From assembly GCF_019966545.1 (NCBI RefSeq), contig NZ_JAIMIC010000001.1:124001-188000 (forward strand): a DNA stretch of 64,000 nucleotides, in the 5' to 3' direction. The DNA is from Heliomarina baculiformis (GTDB lineage Bacteria; Pseudomonadota; Alphaproteobacteria; Rhodobacterales; Rhodobacteraceae). Position 1 is the first letter of the stretch; each line of letters opens with the position of its first letter. Of the stretch, positions 14,848 through 23,027 are shown piece by piece. The notes under the pieces were generated by a model. It was not told the DNA's origin. It saw only the letters and a list, made by a program, of their open reading frames with translations, and ran no database searches. The position numbers and the translations under genes are program-made.

Positions 14848-16592
14848 ACCAGCAGGCGCTTGATCCCATCACGCTCTCGGTCATTCAGGCCGGGCTGCAA
14901 CAGGTCTGCGACGAGATGGACCTGTCCTTTTCCCGCGCCGCCTTTTCGCCGGTCATCGCTGAGGCAAATGACCGCTCCGACGGGATTTACGCCGCCGAAG
15001 ACGGCGCGCTGATCGCGCAGGGCGCAGGCGGCTTGCCGGTCTTTGTCGGCACGATGCAATATTCCACCGCGACCCTGATCCGCATGATCGCCGAGGGCCG
15101 CGCGGCAGAGCCACAGCCCGACGACATCTACATCGTCAACGACCCCTATCTTGGCGGCACCCACCTGATGGACGTGCGATTTGCCAAGCCTTTCTATCGC
15201 AACGGTAAAATCTGGTGCTGGCTTTCCAATACAGGCCACTGGCCGGATACCGGCGGCGCGGTTCCAGGCGGGTTCTCCGCCTCTGCCACCTCGGTCGAAC
15301 AAGAGGGGCTGCGCCTGCCGCCCGTGCGCCTGTTCAAGCAAGGCAAGCTCGACCCTGAAATCTATGCGATCATCACCTCGAACATCCGCGTCGCGGACCA
15401 GCGGATTGGCGACGTTCAAGCGCAGGCCGCAGCGCTGCTGGTAGGCGAAGAGCGGCTCGGAGAACTGCTGGAACGCTATGGCGATGACACGGTGGCCGGG
15501 GCAATTTCCGAGTTGCGGGATCGTGCCCGCGTCCAGATGGGCGCCTTCATCGATGCAATCGAACCGGGTCGGTATGACTCCGTGGCCTATGTCGATAGCG
15601 ATGGCGTCGTTGACGAACCCCTGGCGATCAAACTTTCAGTTACCCGGCAGGGAGATGAGCTGGTGTTCGATTTCTCCGGCTCTTCCGCCCCCTGCGCCGG
15701 ACCTATGAACTCGGTGCGGGCCACGACGCTCAGCTCTGTCTACCTCGCCATGCGCCATATTTTCCCCGAGGTCCCGATGAACGCGGGTGCCTTTGCCCCG
15801 CTTAAGGTCACCGGGATCGAGGGCACTTTCCTTGACGCGCAATACCCACGCCCGGTGTCAGGCTGCGCCGCCGAGGTCAGCCAGCGCATTGCCGAGGCTG
15901 TGTTTGCCGCTCTTGTCCCCGCCCTGCCCGAGCGCGTCACCGCCGCACCCGCCGGGACCAGCGGCAATTTTGCACTTGGCGGCCATGACCCTGCGCGGGG
16001 GCGCGATTTCGTCATGTATCAGCTCTCAGGCGGAGGATACGGCGGCAATGCGGACCATGACGGGCTGGCCAACGGCTGCTCGACCATCGGCATTTCCAAG
16101 GCGCCGCCGGTCGAAATCATGGAGCAGGCCTTCCCCGTGCTCTACCGTCACTATGCCCTGCACGAAGGGTCAGGCGGTGCAGGCAAGCATCGCGGCGGGT
16201 TCGGTCTCGATTATGAGCTGGAACTGCGGCGTGGGTCGGCGCGCGCCAGTTTTGTCATGGACCACGGGCGTTTCGGACCGCAGGGCGTGATGGGCGGGCG
16301 TGATGGTGCGCCCAACAAGGTCACGGTCTGGCAATCGGGTAAGCCGCACGTGCCGCCGCATTTGTCAAAGGAACAGGACATTCCGCTTGGCCCTGGCGAC
16401 CGCGTGCATGTGCGCACCCCCGGTGGCGGCGGTTATGGCGATCCGTTCAAACGTGACCCGAAACTGGTGGCCGAAGACGTGCGCCTTGGCCGGTACAGCA
16501 TCGATCAGGCGAAAGAATTATTCGGCGTCGCCGTGACAGCCACGGATTTCACCGTGGACGAACCCGCGACCGCCACGCTACGCGAAAGCTAA
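14844..16592 (+). CDS. hyuB: hydantoinase B / 5-oxoprolinase-type subunit
   Basis: 582 residues; ATGA overlap with hyuA indicates translational coupling and a two-subunit enzyme. Family features: LDPITLSVIQAGLQQVCDEMD near the N-terminus, DDIYIVNDPYLGGTHLMDV (about 92-112), WLSNTGHWPDTGGAVPGG (about 128-145), and the glycine-rich C-terminal region (LHEGSGGAGKHRGGFGLDYE, TPGGGGYGDP). The B subunit completes ring opening of the substrate phosphorylated by HyuA. Its 3' end overlaps the 3' end of the convergent gene at 16589 by 4 bases, so transcription from both sides meets here without a visible terminator. Confidence 0.9.
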   Translation: MNQQALDPITLSVIQAGLQQVCDEMDLSFSRAAFSPVIAEANDRSDGIYAAEDGALIAQGAGGLPVFVGTMQYSTATLIRMIAEGRAAEPQPDDIYIVNDPYLGGTHLMDVRFAKPFYRNGKIWCWLSNTGHWPDTGGAVPGGFSASATSVEQEGLRLPPVRLFKQGKLDPEIYAIITSNIRVADQRIGDVQAQAAALLVGEERLGELLERYGDDTVAGAISELRDRARVQMGAFIDAIEPGRYDSVAYVDSDGVVDEPLAIKLSVTRQGDELVFDFSGSSAPCAGPMNSVRATTLSSVYLAMRHIFPEVPMNAGAFAPLKVTGIEGTFLDAQYPRPVSGCAAEVSQRIAEAVFAALVPALPERVTAAPAGTSGNFALGGHDPARGRDFVMYQLSGGGYGGNADHDGLANGCSTIGISKAPPVEIMEQAFPVLYRHYALHEGSGGAGKHRGGFGLDYELELRRGSARASFVMDHGRFGPQGVMGGRDGAPNKVTVWQSGKPHVPPHLSKEQDIPLGPGDRVHVRTPGGGGYGDPFKRDPKLVAEDVRLGRYSIDQAKELFGVAVTATDFTVDEPATATLRES

Positions 16593-17365
16593 AAACGTTT
16601 CTGCCAGGCGTTGATGGCCTGCCCGACACGGCTGGACGAGACAAAGGCAAAGAGTTCCTCATCCCCGAGACTCGCCGAAAGGAAATTGATCCCTCCGGCC
16701 AGAGGAAGGATCACGCATTCGGGCTGAGCCGCCCCGAGGCGCGGCTTGGTCGCGCTCCGGTTGCGCGCAGCGAACTCGGCCAATCGCACGACGAGGGCCG
16801 CGTCGCCGCCCCTCTTGTCACCACTGCCTTTGGTTGGCATGAAAATCCAGGCGATAGCAAAGCCTTCGATCACCGCGAAAAAGTCCGACAGATTGCGCGG
16901 CGCTTCGGGCGTGGGCGGCTTGATGCCAGCCGCTTTGGCGAGCATTGTGGCCGAGCATCCAACAGCATCGGTCACCTCATGCTCGCTGCTGCGTTCAAAG
17001 ACAAAACGGGCCGAACGTACGTCGCTTAGAACGGTATTGAGCTGACCGGCCCAAAGCTGCGCCGCTGCGCGCGGATCGACTGGCGCTACGAAATTCGGAC
17101 AATCTGGCAGCCGCGTGGACACCAGTCTTCGGTTCGAAACCACGAGACGGATCAGGAGATCAGCGCCTTGCAACAGCGAGATCCGTCGCGGCATCACGGT
17201 TTCGTCGATCTCTTTAAGCAGAACGTCAAGGATCGCTTCTGCCCCGCCGTCGACAACCGAAGGCAAGCCCTGCCCCGGTTCGGCAAGACGCGTCAGAGCC
17301 CGCGCGAGGCGCGAGCCGCCAGCACCGTTCTCTTCTGTCGTCGCCTTGGCCACCGGTGTCGTCAT
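16589..17365 (-). CDS. unrecognised 258-residue protein, last gene of the kinase/GTPase operon
   Basis: No family recognised. Soluble, no signal peptide; N-terminal 25 residues low in complexity (TTEENGAGGS). The body is mixed alpha/beta with LPSVVDGGAEAILDVLLKEID (27-47), a hydrophobic DFFAVIEGFAIAWIFMP stretch (about 160-177) and a C-terminus CVILPLAGGINFLSASLGDEELFAFVSSSRVG that looks like a sensor or substrate-binding fold. The start is preceded by AAGG. It is 12 bases from the next gene, in line with the GTPase genes and presumably co-transcribed. Its position at the end of the operon suggests an accessory part of the system. Confidence 0.72.
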   Translation of the reverse strand: MTTPVAKATTEENGAGGSRLARALTRLAEPGQGLPSVVDGGAEAILDVLLKEIDETVMPRRISLLQGADLLIRLVVSNRRLVSTRLPDCPNFVAPVDPRAAAQLWAGQLNTVLSDVRSARFVFERSSEHEVTDAVGCSATMLAKAAGIKPPTPEAPRNLSDFFAVIEGFAIAWIFMPTKGSGDKRGGDAALVVRLAEFAARNRSATKPRLGAAQPECVILPLAGGINFLSASLGDEELFAFVSSSRVGQAINAWQKRF

Positions 17366-17377
17366 CCTATGAAAGCC

Positions 17378-17749
17378 TTAAATATTCCGCATCGCGCTGC
17401 GCGCGCCATTGGTCAGGATCGGCAGGTCCGCCGCCGAGTGACAGACGCAGCAGATCATGTCCGACGGCACCTGATCTGAGCGCACGAAAAGCTTGATCCC
17501 ATCCGGGTGGAGTACAATGGCTTCGGTCGAGAAATCCAGCGCCATATCCGCATCTGACGAAATTGCGATGTGATCGGCCTGATCGAAACAGCGCGCTGCC
17601 AATTTACACAGCGCGTCGAGCTTTTCCTGCGGCCATTGGTTATCGGCGCTGACCCGCAGCACAAGCCGGGTCTCCAGATCGCCGAACGCCGCGAGAGAGC
17701 AGCTCTCTGTCGCGGCGCGCAATGCGTCCAGACGATCGGATACTTTCAT
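17378..17749 (-). CDS. unrecognised small protein of the kinase/GTPase operon
   Basis: 123 residues from the ATG at 17749, with GAGGAAGG about 7 bases upstream; the longer open frame to 17944 runs back into the GTPase gene and is not needed. MKVSDRLDALRAATESC is likely helical, then LVLRVSADNQWPQEKLDALC and HIAISSDADMALDFST. Four cysteines, two in the pair MICCVCHSA (about 98-106), so metal binding is possible but not a standard motif. No family recognised. It lies 28 bases after the 286-residue GTPase and 12 bases before the 258-residue protein. Confidence 0.7.
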   Translation of the reverse strand: MKVSDRLDALRAATESCSLAAFGDLETRLVLRVSADNQWPQEKLDALCKLAARCFDQADHIAISSDADMALDFSTEAIVLHPDGIKLFVRSDQVPSDMICCVCHSAADLPILTNGARSAMRNI

Positions 17750-17777
17750 GCGAAACCTTCCTCGCGTATCGGTACTT

Positions 17778-18638
17778 TCATCTCTGCGATGCCTCCATCG
17801 GCGGCAAGAATGTGCCTTCGCGACGCGGCAGTCGCTCGGACCGGCTGCCATCCGACCGGACCCGGACACGTTTGGGCACGACACGTGGACCTTCCGCTTC
17901 GTCAGGTGCGGCCACGGGTTCGACGGCCTCGGGTGCGATCTCATCCTTTTCCTCGGCTTCGCCTTCCGCAGTCTTCAGCAACATTTCAACCAGATGCTCT
18001 GTAAACGCCCCGGCACCGCTGGCGTTCCATGCTTCGACATCCTCGTCCGCCTGAAGCGCCGATATCAGCGAAACCGGGTAGATCGCCGCAAAGAGATCGC
18101 CGGTCTCCTTGCGCAGCCTTGCCAAGACCCGGGCGCGGTCGCGTTCATTGGTCAGCTTGTCGATCTGGGTGACCAGAAGCAGGCTGTCGCCCCGGATCTG
18201 GTCGCGGATCTCTTTCCATGTTGCCGCTTCGGACTGACGCCATGCCTGCGTCGCATGGGTGCACCAGACCACGTGATCGGCTTCGCACATCACCGGCTGC
18301 CAGACCTCGGAGGACATGTTGGGGTCCGATATCCCCGGCATGTCGATGAGGTCGCAGAGATGGAGCGTTTCGGATTCCATCGACAGGCGGATCAGCCGGG
18401 TTTCCTCAAGATCGACCAGATCGAAATCGACAATATCGAAAGGGATTTCGGTCCCGTCATGCCGCTGCATCACCGCGGCCTCTGGCCCGTAGGTTATCCA
18501 TACAGGCGGCAGCCGGGTGGCTGTTACTTTGGTTGGCAGTGGGCTGGCACCGAGAAGCAGGTTCGACAACGTACTCTTACCGGCGCTGAATTCCCCCATA
18601 AGGGCCAATCGGGGCTTGCGTTCGGGCATGTCGTCCAT
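17778..18638 (-). CDS. small dynamin-family GTPase
   Basis: 286 residues. P-loop GEFSAGKST at 15-23, the form typical of bacterial dynamin-like and Era/YihA-like GTPases; G3 DMPG at 99-102; G4-like TQID at 157-160. After the GTPase domain (to about 215) comes an acidic tail (EGEAEEKDEIAPEAVEPVAAPDEAEG) ending in a basic, Ser/Arg-rich segment (PKRVRVRSDGSRSERLPRR), which may be a phosphorylation or binding region. No membrane segment seen. 21 bases after the large GTPase gene, in the same operon. GTPase identity is certain from motifs; dynamin-like membrane remodelling is inferred. Confidence 0.85.
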   Translation of the reverse strand: MDDMPERKPRLALMGEFSAGKSTLSNLLLGASPLPTKVTATRLPPVWITYGPEAAVMQRHDGTEIPFDIVDFDLVDLEETRLIRLSMESETLHLCDLIDMPGISDPNMSSEVWQPVMCEADHVVWCTHATQAWRQSEAATWKEIRDQIRGDSLLLVTQIDKLTNERDRARVLARLRKETGDLFAAIYPVSLISALQADEDVEAWNASGAGAFTEHLVEMLLKTAEGEAEEKDEIAPEAVEPVAAPDEAEGPRVVPKRVRVRSDGSRSERLPRREGTFLPPMEASQR

Positions 18639-18659
18639 ACTTGGCAGTCCTCTGTCGTG

Positions 18660-20726
18660 TCAGGCGGCGTATTGGGTCAGGGTGTCGAGCGCATGCTGAA
18701 GCTGGCTCTGACGCTGTGCCTGATCGCCATCGACAAACAGCTTCTGCAGATCGCCCGGACGGGTCTGTCCGGCGCATAGCCCGTCAAGAATATCGCTCTG
18801 CTCGGCGAGGAATTCGTCGAGCGCGGCAAGCGCGGCGTCGCGCACCTCGGCGGTCTGTACCGATTTCAACTGGACCATGAAATCCTCTGTCTCGGCGGCG
18901 ATAAGAACTTGAAATTTCGAGGCAAAAGCCTTGTAACCGCGAGTCCGACGCCACCAGGATTTCCACCAGCCGTCCCGAAAGTCGAGCGCGATGGTCTGCC
19001 CCAATGCGACCGGCGCGGGTGTCTCTGGGGCCATTGGCACGCTCATCTGGATACCGCCGACCGCCGATCCGAAGGCCGCGAAATACAGTTCGGCCATATC
19101 CTCGACCACGGATTCAAAGCAGGTGTTGGTCAGCGTCTGCGCGCGCGTTCCAAAGACGGTAAATGCCGAGCGAAGCAGCATCCGGAGCCCCGTCGGGCTG
19201 TATTCCCAAAGCTCGTTTTCGCCGTAGCTCTCCAGATGGCTGATCAGCGAATGGGTCGCGCGCTGGATAAAGGTGGCATGGGCGCGGTCTGCCCGGCTTT
19301 GATAATTCTCAATCAGTGCCGAAAATTCGCGGCTCAGGTTATCGCGGTGACGCTGCGCGATGGCCTCAAAGCGCTGTCGCGCCTCGGCCGGTGCAAGGGT
19401 CTCTTCGCCCGTCTGCCCCTCAATCGTGATGGTTTCCGCGACTTTCAGGCTGCTGGCAACCGTCACGGCGGAATTGGCCACCTTGGCAAGCAGCGCCTCA
19501 CCGCTTTCCGATATGATCCGTTCCGAAATCAGGCGAAACAGGGCGGGCACACCGGATAGTTCCCAGATCATCTCGGCCGGAGACCCGTGGGATTCGCTGC
19601 CGTCGAGTGCAACATCCGCATAGTTCAGGAGGGCGTCAGAGCTGAGCTGGGACATGTTCTGCAACCCGCCCGATAGCACCTTGTTAGCCCAGTAGGCGCT
19701 GCCGAATACAATCTCTGCCTCGGTCGGGCCGTTCTGGTCGATCAGGGTCTGGCGAATGCTCGCCTCAATCTCGGGGATTTGCTCACCGGGGTTCTGCAAT
19801 TCGTCGATGCGGTTGACAAAGATCAGCACGTCGCGCGATTTCAGGTTCGATATCAGACGGATAAGCCCCATGTCGACCGAGGTTAGCGCCTGATGCGCCG
19901 ACAGCACGACGACGCATAGGCGGCTTTCGCGAATCGCCTGAATTGTCACCTGTTCACGCATCATAAAGGTGTCGTTGACGCCGGGCGTGTCACGCAGGCA
20001 CATGCGGAACGGAACTGTTTCGCAGTTCAAATACAGGTCGGCCGAGCGGGTGATATCGGCAAACCGGCCCTGATCTTCGTCCGCGTCACCATCGCCGAAT
20101 TCGATATCGAAATCATCGCCGAGGCAGATGTAGCGTTCGACGAGATTCTTGTCGAAAAAGCCGTATTCATGTTCCTGCCCCAGAAGCAGTTCGAACTTGC
20201 GACCAAGACGCTTGCGCGATTTTTCCCGCATGGCCTCGATCTGTTCGCGGATCTGTTCCAACTCGCTCTCGGCCCCTGCCCGCCCGGCCAGTTCACCGAT
20301 GCGCCCGCCTTTGGTCAGCAGCCGGTCCCATTCATCCTCGGTCATGAACTTGAACCGTGCGCCGATTTCCGAGCGCGCGCTGCCCGGCGTCAGGTGAAGC
20401 GAGGTGACCACCGATGTCCAAGGGTTGACGTCCGACGGCAAAAGATCGGACCAGCCCGCCATCGCATTTACCAGCGAGGTCTTGCCCGATTTGACCTGTC
20501 CCAAAAGCGTGATCGAAGGTTCGAACTCGGCGAGCTGACGGCGCATCCGATCAACGGAACGATTGCCGTTTTCCCCGGTCAGTTCAGACAGGTCATCCAG
20601 CGCCTGCCCAAGCTGGGCAATCCGGTCGGAAAAATCCGACAGTTCTTCGAGACCGGCACCGAGAAAGTCCGATCGTTGCGTCCCGCGGAGCTTTCTGGCC
20701 GAGTCGAAACTGGTGGGACTATTCAT
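18660..20726 (-). CDS. large dynamin-like GTPase
   Basis: 688 residues from the ATG at 20726, which has AAGG 8 bases before it; an ATG six codons upstream (20744) lacks a ribosome site. P-loop GQVKSGKTS at about 76-84; G3 DTPGVND near 245; G4 NRIDEL near 300. An N-terminal helical region (LEELSDFSDRIAQLGQALDDLSEL) precedes the GTPase domain and a long, mostly helical C-terminal half follows (about 420-688) with a hydrophobic/aromatic patch DFRDGWWKSWWRRTRGYKAF near 590, a candidate membrane-binding paddle. Length and layout fit the bacterial dynamin superfamily. It stands between two other P-loop genes; bacterial dynamins often work in pairs, here there may be three. Confidence 0.87.
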   Translation of the reverse strand: MNSPTSFDSARKLRGTQRSDFLGAGLEELSDFSDRIAQLGQALDDLSELTGENGNRSVDRMRRQLAEFEPSITLLGQVKSGKTSLVNAMAGWSDLLPSDVNPWTSVVTSLHLTPGSARSEIGARFKFMTEDEWDRLLTKGGRIGELAGRAGAESELEQIREQIEAMREKSRKRLGRKFELLLGQEHEYGFFDKNLVERYICLGDDFDIEFGDGDADEDQGRFADITRSADLYLNCETVPFRMCLRDTPGVNDTFMMREQVTIQAIRESRLCVVVLSAHQALTSVDMGLIRLISNLKSRDVLIFVNRIDELQNPGEQIPEIEASIRQTLIDQNGPTEAEIVFGSAYWANKVLSGGLQNMSQLSSDALLNYADVALDGSESHGSPAEMIWELSGVPALFRLISERIISESGEALLAKVANSAVTVASSLKVAETITIEGQTGEETLAPAEARQRFEAIAQRHRDNLSREFSALIENYQSRADRAHATFIQRATHSLISHLESYGENELWEYSPTGLRMLLRSAFTVFGTRAQTLTNTCFESVVEDMAELYFAAFGSAVGGIQMSVPMAPETPAPVALGQTIALDFRDGWWKSWWRRTRGYKAFASKFQVLIAAETEDFMVQLKSVQTAEVRDAALAALDEFLAEQSDILDGLCAGQTRPGDLQKLFVDGDQAQRQSQLQHALDTLTQYAA

Positions 20727-20862
20727 TACTTTGCCTTGCTTCATACAGTATGGCGTTGATCTTTCAGGGTTTCCCCCTTTTGCGCGAACCTCCCCAGCTC
20801 TCAGTCTCAGCCCCTTTCGTTACGAAACTATGTTTGAAATGAGGCCTATCCGAGGCAGGGCC

Positions 20863-22083
20863 TTAGGACTGTTTCGGTGCGCCCGCCGCGTGCGCGATTT
20901 CCTTTTTGAGTTGCAACAAGAGCGTGACCGCATCCACAGCCGCATCTTCATCCCGTTCCAACTGGAAGAGCAGCATCATTTCGGCGCTGTCTTCGGTATC
21001 GAGTTGCAGATCCTGCGCCATCAGGTCGCGCGGGTCGGTCGCCTGAAGCATCTCGGCAAGGCGGTTGGCCGACTCCACGCATTTGTTGAGGATTTTCTCG
21101 GCCTGCGGCTCTTTCTGATTGGCATATTCGGCCAGCATGTCATTGGCGCAATCCTGCAGCAGCTTGAGCGCGCTCTCCAGGGTTGGGTCCTTGCTGCCGG
21201 GCTTGACTGCGGCAGGGCGCACATCGGCGATGCTCGCGGGCAGGTTTACGATCCGGTCCGCTTCACGAACGAACTTGTTCAACAGCATCTGCGCCTGATC
21301 CATGTCCGCAGTACGGCCGTTTTCGATCTGCTGGGACACGCCGGACATCAGTTGTTCGCCGCCGCTCGATTTCCACAGCGCATGGTTGAGGTTCGGTCCA
21401 GCTGTGCGCGCGGTGATCGCCTGTTCCGTGGCAATCGGGTAAAGGCAGAGGAATTCCTCTGAAACAATGGGCTCCAGCTCTTCGATACGCTGTTGCAGCA
21501 CCCCACGCATCATCTGCCGGTCGGCCATCGTCAGAACGAGAAAGCTGTGATCCTTGATATCATCCGGCACCCCGGCCCAGAGCCGCTGTTCGGTTTCGTC
21601 AAAGCTCTCGGTACACCACAGGACGATATCGGCCCATTGGGTGATCCAGTTGACCATCGAGGCCTGATGGCCCGCGTTATCGGTCAGCCCGACTTCGACG
21701 AAATTCTGACGCAACAGGGAATCGTCATCGAGTTCAACGCGGGCGCGCACCGTGTTTTCCGGTACGTCACGTGCCTGGAATTCGCCGCTGCGCCGAATGC
21801 AGGTGCCATCGTCGAGCTCGAACAGGGAGCGCGGCTTGAGACCATGCGCGATTTCGATCACCGGAATATCCTGCACCCTCGGGATCGCCTGCTGACCAAG
21901 CAACATGTTGATCAGCGCGGATTTACCGCTGCCGTGCATGCCGACCACGGCCACCTGAACCGGCTTGCGCAGATGATCGAGGAGTCGGGTGCCCCACTGG
22001 TGCCATTCACTCGGAAAGACATCGCCTTCGAGCGCGGATTGCAGACGTTGAACGACGGGCTCTAAAGGATGGCTCATCGTCAC
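20863..22083 (-). CDS. P-loop GTPase (third GTPase of the operon)
   Basis: 406 residues. The GTG at 22083 overlaps the stop of the PP2C gene (GTGA) and has GGAG 8 bases upstream; an ATG at 22077 is the alternative. P-loop GMHGSGKSA at 48-56, G3-like DNAG (VGLTDNAGHQ) near 125, G4-like TMAD near 170. Aromatic residues around WCTESFDETEQRLWAG mark the switch region. The C-terminal part (about 240-406) is helical with leucine-rich and acidic stretches (FQLERDEDAAVDAVTLLLQLKKE). Divergent from the other two GTPases in sequence. 136 bases separate it from the large GTPase gene; that gap has no gene and may hold an internal promoter. Confidence 0.83.
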   Translation of the reverse strand: MTMSHPLEPVVQRLQSALEGDVFPSEWHQWGTRLLDHLRKPVQVAVVGMHGSGKSALINMLLGQQAIPRVQDIPVIEIAHGLKPRSLFELDDGTCIRRSGEFQARDVPENTVRARVELDDDSLLRQNFVEVGLTDNAGHQASMVNWITQWADIVLWCTESFDETEQRLWAGVPDDIKDHSFLVLTMADRQMMRGVLQQRIEELEPIVSEEFLCLYPIATEQAITARTAGPNLNHALWKSSGGEQLMSGVSQQIENGRTADMDQAQMLLNKFVREADRIVNLPASIADVRPAAVKPGSKDPTLESALKLLQDCANDMLAEYANQKEPQAEKILNKCVESANRLAEMLQATDPRDLMAQDLQLDTEDSAEMMLLFQLERDEDAAVDAVTLLLQLKKEIAHAAGAPKQS

Positions 22084-23027
22084 GCGGATTTCTCCATCGA
22101 CAGCCGATAGGTCATCACGTTCCGCGAGTCTGTCTTGGATGAACTGGCCATGAACGCGAACCCGTTTCGGTTGCGGATGACGCGCTGTTCAGTGCCCTGC
22201 ATGGCGCCGACAGAGACGGTTGGCTCTTCGAGTACTTCGCGCTTTTCGCTAACACGGATGACGCAGACCGAGATATTGTCCTGATCTGGGTCGTCGAGCG
22301 CTTCGATTTCGCGCAAGAGTACGGTCCCGATTTCGGCGCTGCTCCGGTCGGCATGGGCCGCGATCAGGTTAGAGATCTCCTGATCCGCAAGGAATTGCAG
22401 GCCATCGCTGGCGACAACGATGATATCGTCGGGATAAAGGCGGACGGGCTCCGCCGGGCAGTCGATCTGCGCGATGGGGCCACCGATCAGCACCGAGGTC
22501 AGGCAGTTGCGATCCGGGTGCAGCGCACCCTGCCGTGAATCCAGAAGCCCGTTATCGACCATGTAATTGATCTGCGGGCCCATCGAATGGTCTTCGTTCA
22601 ACCGGGAGAGCTGACCGTCGCGGAATAGGTAAAGCGGTGAATCCCCGACTGAAATCCAGTGCAGGCTGTCCCCCATCAGAACAGGGGCCACCAGCGTGGT
22701 GCCCATGCCTTCGGTTTCAGGGTTCTGCTCGGCGTGAAAGCGGAGGCATTCATTTGCCCCAAGCACGGCGTTGCGCAGGATGTCTCCGATACCGGTCAGA
22801 CACTCCGGGTCCCCGCCATTGAATTTCAGCTCGCTGAAAACTTCGGTCACTGCGATCTTGCTGGCGATGTCGCCGGCGGCATGACCGCCCATTCCATCGG
22901 CAAGGACGGCAAAGCCCATTCCGACACCAACCGGGAAATCACAGGCGATTGAATCTTCCTGATATTCCCGACGTCCCCGGCTTTGCGCCGAGGCCGCCTC
23001 GTAGCTCAGCTCAGCCAAAGGATACAT
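22080..23027 (-). CDS. PP2C-family serine/threonine phosphatase
   Basis: 315 residues from the ATG at 23027, which overlaps the FHA gene's end by 17 bases; an in-frame start at 23075 would add 16 residues. Metal-dependent phosphatase motifs in order: RGRREYQEDS (about 18-27), VLADGMGGHAAGD (about 41-53), a GTTLV block near 112, ISVGDSPLYLFRDG near 125-138, VVASDGLQFL near 212 and the last metal aspartate in DDPDQDNISV near 252. It should reverse phosphorylation by the kinase two genes upstream. The C-terminal 60 residues (after VIRVSEKRE) are outside the catalytic fold. Coupled start with the FHA gene and coupled end with the third GTPase gene. Confidence 0.92.
   Translation of the reverse strand: MYPLAELSYEAASAQSRGRREYQEDSIACDFPVGVGMGFAVLADGMGGHAAGDIASKIAVTEVFSELKFNGGDPECLTGIGDILRNAVLGANECLRFHAEQNPETEGMGTTLVAPVLMGDSLHWISVGDSPLYLFRDGQLSRLNEDHSMGPQINYMVDNGLLDSRQGALHPDRNCLTSVLIGGPIAQIDCPAEPVRLYPDDIIVVASDGLQFLADQEISNLIAAHADRSSAEIGTVLLREIEALDDPDQDNISVCVIRVSEKREVLEEPTVSVGAMQGTEQRVIRNRNGFAFMASSSKTDSRNVMTYRLSMEKSA

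Noticed and set aside
20563-21462. A 299-codon plus-strand frame over the GTPase genes
   Set aside because: Antisense to two P-loop genes and their gap; no ribosome site or domain.
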